Shown here: one piece after another, positions 7,056 to 12,139 of the stretch | Layout: the number at the start of each line of letters is the position of its first letter | How positions within the stretch are numbered: the first letter of the stretch is position 1 | Source: an uncultured Anaerolineaceae bacterium | GTDB lineage: Bacteria; Chloroflexota; Anaerolineae; Anaerolineales; Anaerolineaceae | Assembly: GCA_937894825.1 (NCBI GenBank) | Contig: CALCQT010000393.1 | Span: 1 to 12,740 of the forward strand | Direction: 5' to 3' | DNA length: 12,740 nt | The notes under the pieces: model-generated | Told to the model about the DNA's origin: nothing | What the model saw: only the letters and a program-made list of their open reading frames with translations | Database searches by the model: none | Made by a program: the position numbers and the translations under genes

Positions 7056-7436
7056 TTATGCCGGTCGATTCGTTCCGGATCGACCCGGCTTCGAGCGGAA
7101 TATCTCCACCCCAACCGATTGTACAAATCGAACCGCCGACGTTTTTTCGACCCGGACACGAGCGGCCGTTACCAGCGGATGGTCCAGACAAAGCGCGGCA
7201 ATGTCGCCTGCCAGCGCTTCGACGGTATAGCGCTGATTCTTTTCGACCAGGTCAAAAACCGCTTTGGTCATTTCGCTGTAATCAACGCAATCCTGAACCG
7301 AGTCACTGGTGATCGCCGCGTTAACATCCGTATCCATGATGATGTTAATCAGGATATCCTGTGGACGGGAGCGTTCTTTTTGACTAAGTCCGATCACGCC
7401 GCGAGCCAGCAAATCTTTGATAAGTACCTGATCCAT
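7056..7436 (-). CDS. folB: Dihydroneopterin aldolase FolB
   Basis: This is the cytoplasmic enzyme of folate synthesis that cleaves 7,8-dihydroneopterin to 6-hydroxymethyl-7,8-dihydropterin and glycolaldehyde. The first 115 or so residues of 126 fit the usual length. Key residues can be placed against the family: Glu 21 in QKERSRPQD, Tyr 53 in VDYSEM, Glu 73 in TVEALA and Lys 98 in RVEKTSA, where most relatives have EKP. A basic tail SKPGRSGTNRPA follows. It lies three bases after a lipoprotein gene and 12 bases before another, with no Shine-Dalgarno of its own, so expression must depend on the surrounding operon. No other folate gene (folK, folP, folE) is in the window, which makes the placement odd. 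The family call is secure. Confidence 0.92.
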   Translation of the reverse strand: MDQVLIKDLLARGVIGLSQKERSRPQDILINIIMDTDVNAAITSDSVQDCVDYSEMTKAVFDLVEKNQRYTVEALAGDIAALCLDHPLVTAARVRVEKTSAVRFVQSVGVEIFRSKPGRSGTNRPA

Positions 7437-7439
7437 AAT

Positions 7440-7964
7440 CTATTGTTGTGCGGCTTCAAAAGTGATTTCAGGATTTGTCATCCGGCAAAAATCCAATTCG
7501 TAAGTGTCATAGCGCGCGGAGGACATTTCGTTATCCTGCAAGGAAGCAACCGGTTCATAATCATTGCGGCACTTCACTTCGAAGCGATAACCTTCGTTAA
7601 TCGCCATAACCTTCAGATCGGTAGTTTTCAGGACAATATCCATACCCGCTTTCACATAACTCAGATTCGGATTAATGCTGTTGACACGTACAGAGACCAA
7701 CCCTTTTCCCTCCTGCCACAAGCGCATATTACCATAACCGTAGATATCGCTGTATTGGCGGCTCACGCCTTCGCCGCCGATGTTTGTGTTACTCATCGGA
7801 GCGCCCAGCATGGTGACGTCAAGAATATAAATGTTGCTGTCAATATTGGCGCCAACGGATTTCAGGCTATAACCGCTGTCACTGATCCGCGTCTGACAGG
7901 CGCTCAGCGTCAGCAAAGCAACAAAAATGAGCATGACCAGAATCCATGATTTTTTCTTTTGCAT
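7440..7964 (-). CDS. Putative lipoprotein, unknown function
   Basis: This 174-residue protein begins MQKKKSWILVMLIFVALLTLSAC, a clear lipoprotein signal with lipobox LSAC (Cys 23). The mature part is probably beta-rich; YILDVTMLGAP, LVSVRVNSINPNLSY and FEVKCRNDYEPVA suggest a compact extracytoplasmic domain with two further Cys residues. I do not recognise the family. The ATG at 7964 is chosen because GGAG lies five bases upstream. The frame is open to 8048, but the extra N-terminus would hide the signal peptide. It is the first gene of the envelope operon, three bases ahead of folB. Confidence 0.8.
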   Translation of the reverse strand: MQKKKSWILVMLIFVALLTLSACQTRISDSGYSLKSVGANIDSNIYILDVTMLGAPMSNTNIGGEGVSRQYSDIYGYGNMRLWQEGKGLVSVRVNSINPNLSYVKAGMDIVLKTTDLKVMAINEGYRFEVKCRNDYEPVASLQDNEMSSARYDTYELDFCRMTNPEITFEAAQQ

Positions 7965-8243
7965 TTTTTCTCCAATTTCTATGATTGATCTCATTGTCCG
8001 CGGCGGTTTTTCCACGTTGAAATCACCGCTCCAATCCTGTGGACCCATTCGAAAAGTATTTTAAGCTCAGTTTATATCATGGGAATAATTATAGTTGATT
8101 TATCCTGCGCGACTTGCGCCGATCTGAAATAACAGCAGGGCGTCAAAAGCAAAATAAGAGCAACAGCTCTGTAGTAACGGTCAGCGGTCGCCGCCGCAAG
8201 GAACTGCGCTTAAGATCCTGATCAAACATAAAAAATGGGGCAA
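7965..8243. other. Intergenic region between the ABC operon and the envelope operon
   Basis: This 279-base gap must contain the end of the ABC transporter transcript and the promoter of the envelope operon, both on the minus strand. A small hairpin AGAGC-TGTT-GCTCT (about 8147-8162, minus strand), followed by TATTTTGCTTTT, is a weak terminator candidate. A TATAAT hexamer at 8088-8093 on the minus strand could be a -10 element, but no acceptable -35 lies 16 to 18 bases upstream. No protein-coding or RNA gene was recognised in it. Confidence 0.45.
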
Positions 8244-8897
8244 TTAATGCAGCCCGGCTTCATTCTGTTCGTTGGGCGTCAGCCAGCGGCGTAAAAGCGC
8301 TTCTACCAGGCGCAGAATAAAATCTGCGGCCAGCGCAATCCCCGCGCTGAAAATGGTGCCCCACAGGATTTTATAAATATTCATCGTGCGCAGCCCGTCA
8401 AAAAGGATCTTTCCAAGTCCGCCGGCATTGATAGTTGCGGCAATCGTTGTGATGCCGATCGTGGAGATCACCGCAAGATGAATTCCCCCCATCATTCTGG
8501 GTACAGCCAGAGGAATGCGGATCTTCCACAAAATTTGCCACCGGCTCATTCCCATCCCCTGGGCCGCCTCAAGAACACTTGCGTCCACACTGTTCAGCGC
8601 TTCGACATTGCTGCGGATCAATATGTACTGGTTATATAAGACCAGCACAAAAACAGCCGTCTTCATCCCAATGCCGAGGAACGGGATCAGGATCGCGAAA
8701 AGCGCCAGGCTTGGAATTGAATAGATGATATTGAATATCTGAATTACGATGTTTGAGAGCGATTTGCGAGGCAGAATCAAAATTGTGAGCAGAAAAGCCA
8801 AAATGATGGAGATCAACAGCACCAACCCGACAATCTCCAGATGGCGAAAAAGTGCCTCTAATAACTTATCCTGTTGTTTTATAAAAAAGGCGATCAA
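8244..8897 (-). CDS. OpuC/ProW-like ABC transporter permease (second permease)
   Basis: This is a membrane permease of the glycine betaine/carnitine/choline type, 217 residues with about six hydrophobic segments. The EAA loop is clear: SVLEAAQGMGMSRWQILWK, then RIPLAVPRMMGGI. AGGLGKILFDGL, typical of OpuCB/OpuCD, follows. The start is taken as TTG at 8897 because GGAGG lies five bases ahead of it and it overlaps the ATPase stop as TTGA. A TTG four codons earlier has no such site. It is the last gene of the operon. Compatible solutes are the usual substrates, but some relatives carry other small quaternary amines or thiols, so the substrate is open. Confidence 0.88.
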   Translation of the reverse strand: MIAFFIKQQDKLLEALFRHLEIVGLVLLISIILAFLLTILILPRKSLSNIVIQIFNIIYSIPSLALFAILIPFLGIGMKTAVFVLVLYNQYILIRSNVEALNSVDASVLEAAQGMGMSRWQILWKIRIPLAVPRMMGGIHLAVISTIGITTIAATINAGGLGKILFDGLRTMNIYKILWGTIFSAGIALAADFILRLVEALLRRWLTPNEQNEAGLH

Positions 8898-9667
8898 GGT
8901 TTCCTCCAACGATGATAAGCCTCATATTGCTTCCTGGTAGATTCGAGCAGCGCGGACACGAATTCATTGGCGGGCTGGGAAAGAATCTCATCCGGCGTTC
9001 CATATTGCTGAATCCGGCCCTGGTCCATCACCAAAACACGCGTACCTAACTTAAAAGCTTCATGCACGTCATGCGTGACAAAAAGGAATGTCTTCCGTGA
9101 TTGGCGGTGGATTTTGATCAATTCATCCTGCAGCGTTTCCCGATTGATCGCGTCGATCGCACCAAACGGCTCGTCCAGAAGCATGATTTTCGGATCCGCC
9201 GCCAGTGCCCGGGCCAGCCCGATCCGCTGCTGCTGCCCGCCGGAGAGCTGTGCGGGAAATCGGCGCTTATATTCTTTCGGTTCCAGATTGACCAGCAACA
9301 GCAATTCATCCACGCGCCGGTCAATCTCCGCTGCGGTCCAACCCAGAATAGACGGCACCGTGGCGATATTCTGGGCCACAGTCATATGCGGAAACAAGCC
9401 GATTTGCTGGATGACATAACCGATCCTGCGCCGCAATTCGACTGCCTCAACATCCAAAATTCGTTCTCCAAACAGCTGAATATCTCCGTCGTCAAAATCA
9501 TGAATCCGGTTTACCAGTTTCAGCAATGTTGTCTTTCCGCTGCCGGAGGTTCCCAGAATCGTGACCAGTTCTCCTTCTTCAATTCGCAGAGAAATTGATT
9601 CCAATGCCGGCATGGAGGCATTCGGAAACTGCTTGGAAACATTAAAAAATTCGATCGCTATGGTCAT
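8894..9667 (-). CDS. OpuC/ProV-like ABC transporter ATP-binding protein
   Basis: This is the ATPase energising the two OpuC-like permeases, 257 residues. Walker A GTSGSGKTT (39-47), Q-loop region IQQIGLFPHMT (86-96), signature LSGGQQQR (141-148), Walker B IMLLDEP (161-167) and switch His 199 in VTHDVHE are all intact. It ends about 40 residues after the QYGTPDEIL segment. It therefore lacks the paired CBS domains that many ProV/OpuCA proteins use to sense ionic strength or c-di-AMP. Loss of that sensor suggests that osmotic gating, if any, acts elsewhere. The ATG is three bases after the stop of the iron-sulfur gene, and the end overlaps the next permease by four bases. Confidence 0.92.
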   Translation of the reverse strand: MTIAIEFFNVSKQFPNASMPALESISLRIEEGELVTILGTSGSGKTTLLKLVNRIHDFDDGDIQLFGERILDVEAVELRRRIGYVIQQIGLFPHMTVAQNIATVPSILGWTAAEIDRRVDELLLLVNLEPKEYKRRFPAQLSGGQQQRIGLARALAADPKIMLLDEPFGAIDAINRETLQDELIKIHRQSRKTFLFVTHDVHEAFKLGTRVLVMDQGRIQQYGTPDEILSQPANEFVSALLESTRKQYEAYHRWRKP

Positions 9668-9670
9668 CCG

Positions 9671-10585
9671 TTATCGAACCTCCAGTGTAAGCGCCTGCAC
9701 GGGGCAGGTGGAAACACAAATTCCGCAACCAACACACAGATCCACGTCCGCCGCAACTTTTCTGCCGTCCGGCGAAAAAACGTTGAAATGACACCGTTTC
9801 ACACAGCGGCGGCAACCAACGCAGCGTTCAACTTCAAGAACAATTCTTGTTTTCGTCGCGGGCCAAATGCCCCGGCGCTGCAAACGCTCCTGAGCCCGGA
9901 ACAGATAGCAGCAATCCCCGCAGCAATTACAGATCCCGTTCGGATTCACAGTGTGCATCAGCCCAGCCTTTTCGGCCATCCGGACGACTTCTTTTGCCCG
10001 TTCCCGGTCGATCGGCTCGGCAATCCCGCGATCAGCCATGGTGTTGATACCGTTTTTATAAGTAATGCAGGTCCGCGTGGGTGCGCCGCAATCCCCGCTC
10101 AAACTTCGGCAATCACAATAATTCAAAAAAACCGGCCTCCCGGCCTGTTCGTCAATCCAATCCAGGACCGCTTCCATCGGCAGAATTTCGTCCGGCGTCG
10201 GCTGGCCGGAAACGTCAGCGCTGACATACTGCAGAAAAGCGTCAAAATACCAGTCGTCAAGCGCTGTTTTCACCTCCCTTGACAGAAGGTCATATTCCGC
10301 TTTACGCGACAAAACAAACACATCCATCCATCCGTAATAGGAGGAAATGCGATAGGTACCCGCTTCCTTATCAGCGATCGAAATCACACCGCGCCGGTAA
10401 GCAGCTACAAGAGCATCAGCAGGATTTTGTCCCGGGAAAATTCCGGCAACATCCTCCGCAGTGAACAAATCGTCAGGGCTATCCTCAACCAGCGAAATTT
10501 CCTCAGCCGAAAACCAGGCTGATAAAAAAGGAACCGCTGCCTGAGGAACCTGAAATTTCTCAACAAATTTATTATGGTTAATCAT
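9671..10585 (-). CDS. Multi-cysteine 4Fe-4S protein embedded in the ABC transporter operon
   Basis: This is a 304-residue cytoplasmic iron-sulfur protein without a signal or membrane segment. The N-terminal 120 residues look like a winged-helix-like module (FTAEDVAG to YRRGVISIADKEAGTYRIS). A middle block has CDCR at 157-160 plus Cys 166 and Cys 173, then NGICNCCGDCC (216-226), five cysteines in eight residues. The C-terminus is a bacterial-type double ferredoxin: CVGCRRCVKRC (255-265) and CVGCGICVSTC (284-294). Only the second ends in the usual Cys-Pro. The ATG at 10585 is chosen because GGGGGA sits seven bases upstream; a TTG start at 10606 is possible. The cluster motifs show electron transfer or metal binding, but the partner is unknown. 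It sits between a binding-protein remnant and the ATPase, three bases ahead of the latter, so it is co-expressed with the transporter. Confidence 0.85.
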   Translation of the reverse strand: MINHNKFVEKFQVPQAAVPFLSAWFSAEEISLVEDSPDDLFTAEDVAGIFPGQNPADALVAAYRRGVISIADKEAGTYRISSYYGWMDVFVLSRKAEYDLLSREVKTALDDWYFDAFLQYVSADVSGQPTPDEILPMEAVLDWIDEQAGRPVFLNYCDCRSLSGDCGAPTRTCITYKNGINTMADRGIAEPIDRERAKEVVRMAEKAGLMHTVNPNGICNCCGDCCYLFRAQERLQRRGIWPATKTRIVLEVERCVGCRRCVKRCHFNVFSPDGRKVAADVDLCVGCGICVSTCPVQALTLEVR

Positions 10586-10612
10586 CAACGGTTCCCCCAT
10601 TCTCAAATTCGT

Positions 10613-10738
10613 TTATTGGCGAATCATATTAAAAAACTCAGCCGCAACGTCTTCATATTCTTTTTTATCAATGTCTACCTTCGCGTTCAAGGCGATGATG
10701 GTCGGATTATCGATTTTTTCATAAATACCTTTATAGAA
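10613..10738 (-). pseudogene. Remnant of an OpuCC/ProX-like substrate-binding protein (C-terminal 41 residues)
   Basis: Directly after the TGA of the upstream permease, and in the same frame, 41 codons run to a TAA at 10613. They read FYKGIYEKIDNP, then ALNAKVDIDKKEYEDV and an EFF-containing end. This is recognisable as the very C-terminus of a glycine betaine/choline-type binding protein, where a LN-x-x-VD stretch followed by an acidic DVA(K/R)EF helix is typical. The remaining 230 or more residues, with signal peptide and ligand site, are missing, and no start codon or ribosome-binding site precedes it. It therefore looks like what is left after an internal deletion. An assembly deletion would look the same. 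No intact binding protein is encoded elsewhere in the window. Confidence 0.75.
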
Positions 10739-11380
10739 TCAGGAACCAATCCGCTGATATCGCGTAATATAATTCCCGATTCGATTCAAAATCTCACCAC
10801 ACAACAAAGAAAGAATCGCGACAGAAACACCGCCGATGAAAAGAATTTCCGTTTTCATCAAACCCAATCCGGTAATAATGATCCCTCCCAGGCCGCCCGC
10901 ACCAATATAGGCCGCCAGCGTAGCGCTGGCGATCACTTCAACCACAGCAATGCGAATGCCGGTAAAAATAACCGGAAAAGCCAGTGGAAACTTCACTTTG
11001 AAAAAAGTCTGTCTCCGGCTCATCCCCATCCCCTTCGCGGTTTCCAACACAGAGGCAGGTAACGTTTGGAACCCAATCATTGTATTCACAAGGATCGGCG
11101 GGATCGCCAAAATCGCGAGCGCCAGAACGGCTGGTTTGACGCCGGTTCCCAACAATGGAATGGCGATAACCAGAATGGTCAGGCTGGGAATGATCCGCAG
11201 CATACCGAAAAAACGCTGTGTCAATTTCTGCAAAAACTTGTTGTGCGTGCTGATAATACCAAGGGGAACCGCGATTAAAATTGCGATAAGAACGGAGAGA
11301 AGGCTGATTTCCAGATGCTCTAACACTGACTGAAAATATTGTGAAGAATAATTAGAAAAATAAGCGGCAATTTTTTCCAC
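10739..11380 (-). CDS. OpuC/ProW-like ABC transporter permease (first permease)
   Basis: This is a membrane permease of the glycine betaine/choline type, 213 residues. Hydrophobic segments begin at about 23; RIIPSLTILVIAIPLLGTG (62-80) is a family hallmark. The EAA loop SVLETAKGMGMSRRQTFFK (110-128), then FPLAFPVIFTGIRIA and YIGAGGLGGII (158-168) are typical. The start is GTG at 11380, supported by AAGGGG five bases upstream. It is paralogous to the second permease of the operon, as OpuCB is to OpuCD. The frame continues past its TGA into the binding-protein remnant. In some relatives permease and binding protein are fused, so this stop might mark the scar of a lost fusion, but a separate-gene origin is equally possible. 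Confidence 0.9.
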   Translation of the reverse strand: MEKIAAYFSNYSSQYFQSVLEHLEISLLSVLIAILIAVPLGIISTHNKFLQKLTQRFFGMLRIIPSLTILVIAIPLLGTGVKPAVLALAILAIPPILVNTMIGFQTLPASVLETAKGMGMSRRQTFFKVKFPLAFPVIFTGIRIAVVEVIASATLAAYIGAGGLGGIIITGLGLMKTEILFIGGVSVAILSLLCGEILNRIGNYITRYQRIGS

Positions 11381-11421
11381 AAAGTCCCCTTTTCAAAATA
11401 AAATCAATAATTCCGATAAAG

Positions 11422-11460
11422 CCGATTTGACAGACGTTTTCCACCGTCATGTCAAACCGG
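11422..11460 (-). other. Strong 15-bp hairpin in the leader
   Basis: On the minus strand, CCGGTTTGACA (11450-11460) pairs with TGTCAAATCGG (11422-11432) over eleven positions with one G-U. One bulged T follows, and then GACG pairs with CGTC around an eight-base loop. No T-tract follows, so it is not a simple terminator. Its 5' arm contains the end of the short leader reading frame, whose TGA lies at 11447-11449. Confidence 0.75.
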
Positions 11461-11518
11461 CGGTCATGCTCATAGGCATGCAATAAGGAACGCATAAATG
11501 TTGAAACTTGCCAGTCAC
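11447..11518 (-). CDS. Candidate leader peptide, 23 codons
   Basis: A GTG at 11518 stands five bases after AAAGGAG (11524-11530), the best Shine-Dalgarno in this stretch. The frame codes for 23 residues, MTGKFQHLCVPY, then CMPMSM, then TAGLT, ending at a TGA inside the 5' arm of the strong hairpin. Three Met and two Cys in eleven residues (9-18 region) are unusual for so short a peptide. A ribosome reading it would cover the hairpin arm, so a translation-dependent switch is conceivable. It may also be a chance frame; there is no homology evidence. Confidence 0.4.
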   Translation of the reverse strand: MTGKFQHLCVPYCMPMSMTAGLT

Positions 11519-11532
11519 GTTGGCTCCTTTCT

Positions 11533-11568
11533 TTGGACCCGCCAGTCAAACGGACTATGCCGGTCCAA
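11533..11568 (-). other. Second leader hairpin
   Basis: TTGGACC (11562-11568) pairs perfectly with GGTCCAA (11533-11539) on the minus strand. Inside, AGTC can pair with GACT around CGTTT. It lies directly after the terminator T-tract and ends three bases before the ribosome-binding site of the short leader frame. Confidence 0.6.
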
Positions 11569-11573
11569 TACAT

Positions 11574-11609
11574 AAAAAAAACGGAGCCCCTCTGTTGAGA
11601 GACTCCGTT
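11574..11609 (-). terminator. Intrinsic terminator inside the ABC operon leader
   Basis: On the minus strand AACGGAGTCTCTC pairs with GAGGGGCTCCGTT over 13 positions (two G-U) around an AACA loop. An unbroken run of T follows, reaching 11574. This is a textbook rho-independent terminator. No gene lies between the upstream promoter (11714-11741) and this site, so it either ends a short RNA of about 130 nt or works as an attenuator in front of the permease gene. Confidence 0.88.
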
Positions 11610-11713
11610 CAATTTACAGACCAATGTGAAAAACAGCGATCAGAACGGTTTCCCTCGCTTATTTCCCATACACATCATTAAACAGTTATTTACGATACCC
11701 ATTATGGTCAAAA

Positions 11714-11741
11714 ATTATACCGGGAGCTAATTGTCTGTCAA
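11714..11741 (-). promoter_or_regulatory. Perfect-consensus sigma-70-type promoter
   Basis: The minus strand carries TTGACA (11736-11741), a 16-base spacer and TATAAT (11714-11719). Both hexamers match the consensus exactly. Transcription would start near 11707 and run into the leader and terminator ahead of the ABC transporter operon. Such strength is unusual for an uptake operon and fits control by premature termination. Confidence 0.85.
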
Positions 11742-11945
11742 TACCATTTTGCAAAAACCGTTACGCCCTTTTTCATGCGCCATTTACGATTATCTATGAA
11801 AACAAATAGATTTCCACCGCTTCGCGACAACCACCGGCCATTTTCCCAAAAGTTTGAGCCATTCCTGTCGTTTTATCCCATCCCACCGGCAACACTTATG
11901 CACATTAATAGACGTTTTCAAAAAAACGATAAAACGTTAAGAAAG
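11742..11945. other. Gene-free stretch between the tRNA terminator and the ABC operon promoter
   Basis: This AT-rich stretch of about 200 bases shows no credible coding frame. Frames in it on the plus strand run into the tRNA and lack ribosome-binding sites. On the minus strand there are small AT-rich inverted repeats, for example ATCTAT/ATAGAT around 11790-11809 and ACGTTTT/AAAACGT around 11911-11936, without a T-tract. No function is assigned. Confidence 0.4.
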
Positions 11946-11976
11946 AAAAATCCGAACCTTGATCCGGTCCGGATTT
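11946..11976 (-). terminator. Intrinsic terminator of tRNA-His
   Basis: On the minus strand AAATCCGGACC pairs with GGTTCGGATTT over 11 positions (one G-U) around a seven-base loop. The stem runs into a short T-tract. It begins 13 bases after the tRNA 3' end, so it terminates the tRNA transcript. Confidence 0.85.
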
Positions 11977-11988
11977 CAACTTATCAGG

Positions 11989-12061
11989 GGAGGCTAGTGG
12001 GGGTCGAACCCACAACCCTCTGATCCACAGTCAGATGCTCCGCCATTGAGCCATAGCCTCC
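11989..12061 (-). tRNA. tRNA-His (anticodon GTG)
   Basis: The minus strand folds into a full cloverleaf: acceptor GAGGCTA with TAGCCTC, D-arm GCTC/GAGC, anticodon arm TCTGA-CTGTGGA-TCAGA with anticodon GTG, and T-arm GTGGG-TTCGACC-CCCAC. An extra G at -1 (12061) faces C73 (11989), the identity pair of histidine tRNA. The next bases read CCT, so CCA is not encoded and must be added. The 5' end is placed at the -1 G. It is followed closely by an intrinsic terminator. Confidence 0.96.
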
Positions 12062-12091
12062 ATGAAACCCCACTATCCGTAGAGCTCCAAT

Positions 12092-12120
12092 AGTATACCA
12101 TAATTCAAAAAAATTATGAA
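12092..12120 (-). promoter_or_regulatory. Candidate promoter of tRNA-His
   Basis: TATACT at 12092-12097 (minus strand), with TATGG just upstream, resembles an extended -10 element. The hexamer 17 bases further up is TTCATA, a weak -35. The start point would lie about 25 bases before the tRNA. The tRNA could also be read from metY, since no strong terminator lies between them. Confidence 0.45.
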
Positions 12121-12139
12121 ATCAGCGGCCCACGAAATT

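Larger units (their letters stand above)
11381..11707 (-). promoter_or_regulatory. Long structured leader of the ABC transporter operon
   Basis: About 330 transcribed bases separate the likely start point (near 11707) from the GTG of the first permease. In order, the leader holds a purine-rich segment with AGCGA/TCGCT arms, an intrinsic terminator, a hairpin at 11533-11568, a short open frame with a good ribosome-binding site, and a long hairpin at 11422-11460. I matched it by eye to none of the riboswitch classes I know (SAM, glycine, TPP, purine, c-di-AMP, fluoride, guanidine, T-box). The combination suggests attenuation or conditional readthrough. The ligand or signal is unknown. Confidence 0.55.

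Noticed and set aside
7038..7949. A 303-codon open frame on the plus strand opposite folB and the small lipoprotein
   Set aside because: It is antisense to two genes with clear family or signal-peptide evidence and its composition shows no domain.
8897..8909. TTG at 8907-8909 as start of the second permease
   Set aside because: The GGAGG that would serve as ribosome-binding site lies inside this longer version; the TTG at 8897 has correct spacing and overlaps the ATPase stop.
9788..10282. A 164-codon open frame on the plus strand opposite the iron-sulfur gene
   Set aside because: It is antisense to the conserved cysteine blocks and shows no domain or ribosome-binding site.
10739..10741. TGA at the permease end as a recoded (selenocysteine or readthrough) codon
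   Set aside because: The permease is already full length and what follows lacks most of a binding protein, so readthrough would not give a sensible fusion; no selenocysteine insertion element was noted.
11352..11624. A 90-codon open frame on the minus strand across the ABC operon leader
   Set aside because: It starts in front of the terminator hairpin, reads through the T-tract, overlaps the permease start and has no ribosome-binding site or recognisable motif.
11520..11707. T-box or SAM riboswitch in the ABC operon leader
   Set aside because: Neither the T-box GGTGGNACCGCG-like core nor the conserved SAM-I core sequence was found by eye, although metY and a tRNA gene are near.
11775..12023. 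An 82-codon open frame on the plus strand
   Set aside because: It runs through the tRNA terminator and into the tRNA-His gene in antisense, and ends in the VGVEPTTL reading typical of antisense tRNA T-arms.
12099..12118. CATAATT/AATTATG hairpin after metY as a terminator
   Set aside because: The stem is entirely A-T except for one pair and is not followed by a T-tract; it overlaps the likely tRNA promoter instead.
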